NCBI GenBank assembly: GCA_015488565.1
Contig: WFNQ01000144.1
Span: 1 to 5,728, forward strand
From: Thiomicrorhabdus sp.
GTDB lineage: Bacteria; Pseudomonadota; Gammaproteobacteria; Thiomicrospirales; Thiomicrospiraceae
DNA: 5,728 bases
Direction: 5' to 3'
Below, in pieces: positions 5,168 through 5,728 of the stretch (the stretch's first letter is position 1; each line of letters begins with the position of its first letter). Below the pieces are notes generated by a model. It saw nothing but the letters and a program-made list of their open reading frames with translations, ran no database searches and was not told the DNA's origin. The position numbers and the translations under genes are program-made.

Positions 5168-5728
5168 ATGGATTATTTACCCATATTTGTGGATATTAAA
5201 AACCAACCTTGTTTGATTGTAGGCGGAGGCGCGGTGGCTGCGCGTAAAGCGGACTTGTTTATCAAAGCGGGTGCATTGGTCACGGTGGTGGCTCCCAAGT
5301 TAAAAACAGAGATGAAACATCATCTGGCGGAAGGGCTTATTACATGGCACCCAGCCGAGTTTTCGACTGCGGTTATGGATAGCTTAACAACACCTAAATA
5401 CGTTATTTCGGCGACAGACGATCAGGCCGTAAATCAAGCGGTTTATCATTACTGCCAAGCGCATCACATTCCTGTTAACGTGGCCGATCAAACCGAGTAT
5501 TGTGACTTTATTTTACCCGCGATTGTCGATCGTTCGCCCGTGACCATCGCCGTATCAACGGGCGGGCGCTCTCCGATCTTAGCGCGTCTCATGAAAGCAC
5601 GTTTAGAGGCGCTAATCCCAGCTGGGTTTGGGTCATTGGCAGGGTTATTAGGGCGTTATCGCCAACAGGTCAAAAAAAGTCTGCCTTCGCCTGATGCGCG
5701 TAAAGCATTTTGGGAAACCTTACTGCAA
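5168..5728 (+). CDS. cysG: Siroheme synthase, N-terminal precorrin-2 dehydrogenase/ferrochelatase part (3' end beyond window)
   Basis: The 187 visible codons are open to the window edge and closely follow the N-terminal half of CysG. This half oxidizes precorrin-2 with NAD to sirohydrochlorin and inserts Fe2+ to make siroheme, the cofactor of assimilatory sulfite and nitrite reductases. The protein opens MDYLPIFVDIKNQPCLIVGG, with the NAD-binding loop GGGAVAARKA (19-28). ATDD is at 82-85. D107 aligns with catalytic Asp104 of E. coli CysG. FILPAIVDRSPVTIAVSTGG (114-133) is the conserved core. Helices for dimerization begin after about 145. T131 replaces the Ser128 that is phosphorylated in the Salmonella enzyme. 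Whether a C-terminal uroporphyrinogen-III methyltransferase domain follows cannot be seen, so a stand-alone Met8-like enzyme is possible. AAAGGA (5157-5162) lies 5 nt before the ATG. The upstream 5093-5156 stretch is AT-rich without a convincing promoter. Confidence 0.93.
   Translation, partial: MDYLPIFVDIKNQPCLIVGGGAVAARKADLFIKAGALVTVVAPKLKTEMKHHLAEGLITWHPAEFSTAVMDSLTTPKYVISATDDQAVNQAVYHYCQAHHIPVNVADQTEYCDFILPAIVDRSPVTIAVSTGGRSPILARLMKARLEALIPAGFGSLAGLLGRYRQQVKKSLPSPDARKAFWETLLQ

Overview
The window reads as an ordinary chromosomal segment of a moderately AT-leaning gammaproteobacterium. The proteins look gammaproteobacterial: RnfA and RnfB of the Rsx/Rnf type, a dimeric-type MetG with a C-terminal tRNA-binding domain, Mrp/ApbC and CysG. 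The closest impression is of a sulfur-oxidizing Thiomicrospira/Hydrogenovibrio-like lineage, but that is an inference from general appearance and not a placement. No mobile element, CRISPR array, tRNA or rRNA is visible.

Layout, left to right. (1) Positions 1-3321, minus strand: a compact run reading metG -> rnfA -> rnfB -> start of the next gene (probably rnfC, cut by the window edge). Gaps are 18 nt, 1 nt and a 4-nt ATGA overlap, so this looks like one transcription unit from a promoter upstream of metG. (2) Positions 3322-3519: a divergent intergenic region carrying the metG promoter and a well-formed sigma70-type promoter for the next gene, with three successive dyad symmetries around the latter. 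(3) Positions 3520-3834, plus strand: a small STAS-domain anti-sigma-factor antagonist of the HsbA type, with no kinase, phosphatase or anti-sigma gene beside it. (4) Positions 3869-5005, minus strand: mrp/apbC, an Fe-S carrier P-loop ATPase that converges on the STAS gene. Its best intrinsic terminator lies 128 nt past its stop codon, inside the STAS coding region on the opposite strand. (5) Positions 5006-5167: a divergent AT-rich intergenic region. (6) Positions 5168-5728, plus strand: the N-terminal part of cysG (siroheme synthase), running off the right edge.

The window has a loose Fe-S and redox theme: Rnf moves electrons through Fe-S clusters, Mrp delivers Fe-S clusters, and CysG makes siroheme, the cofactor of sulfite and nitrite reductases. 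metG and the STAS regulator do not obviously belong to it. The most interesting points are the antisense-embedded terminator, which predicts overlapping 3' transcripts of mrp and the STAS gene, the dyad-rich promoter of the orphan STAS gene, and a 16-bp tandem duplication that rewrites the end of mrp.
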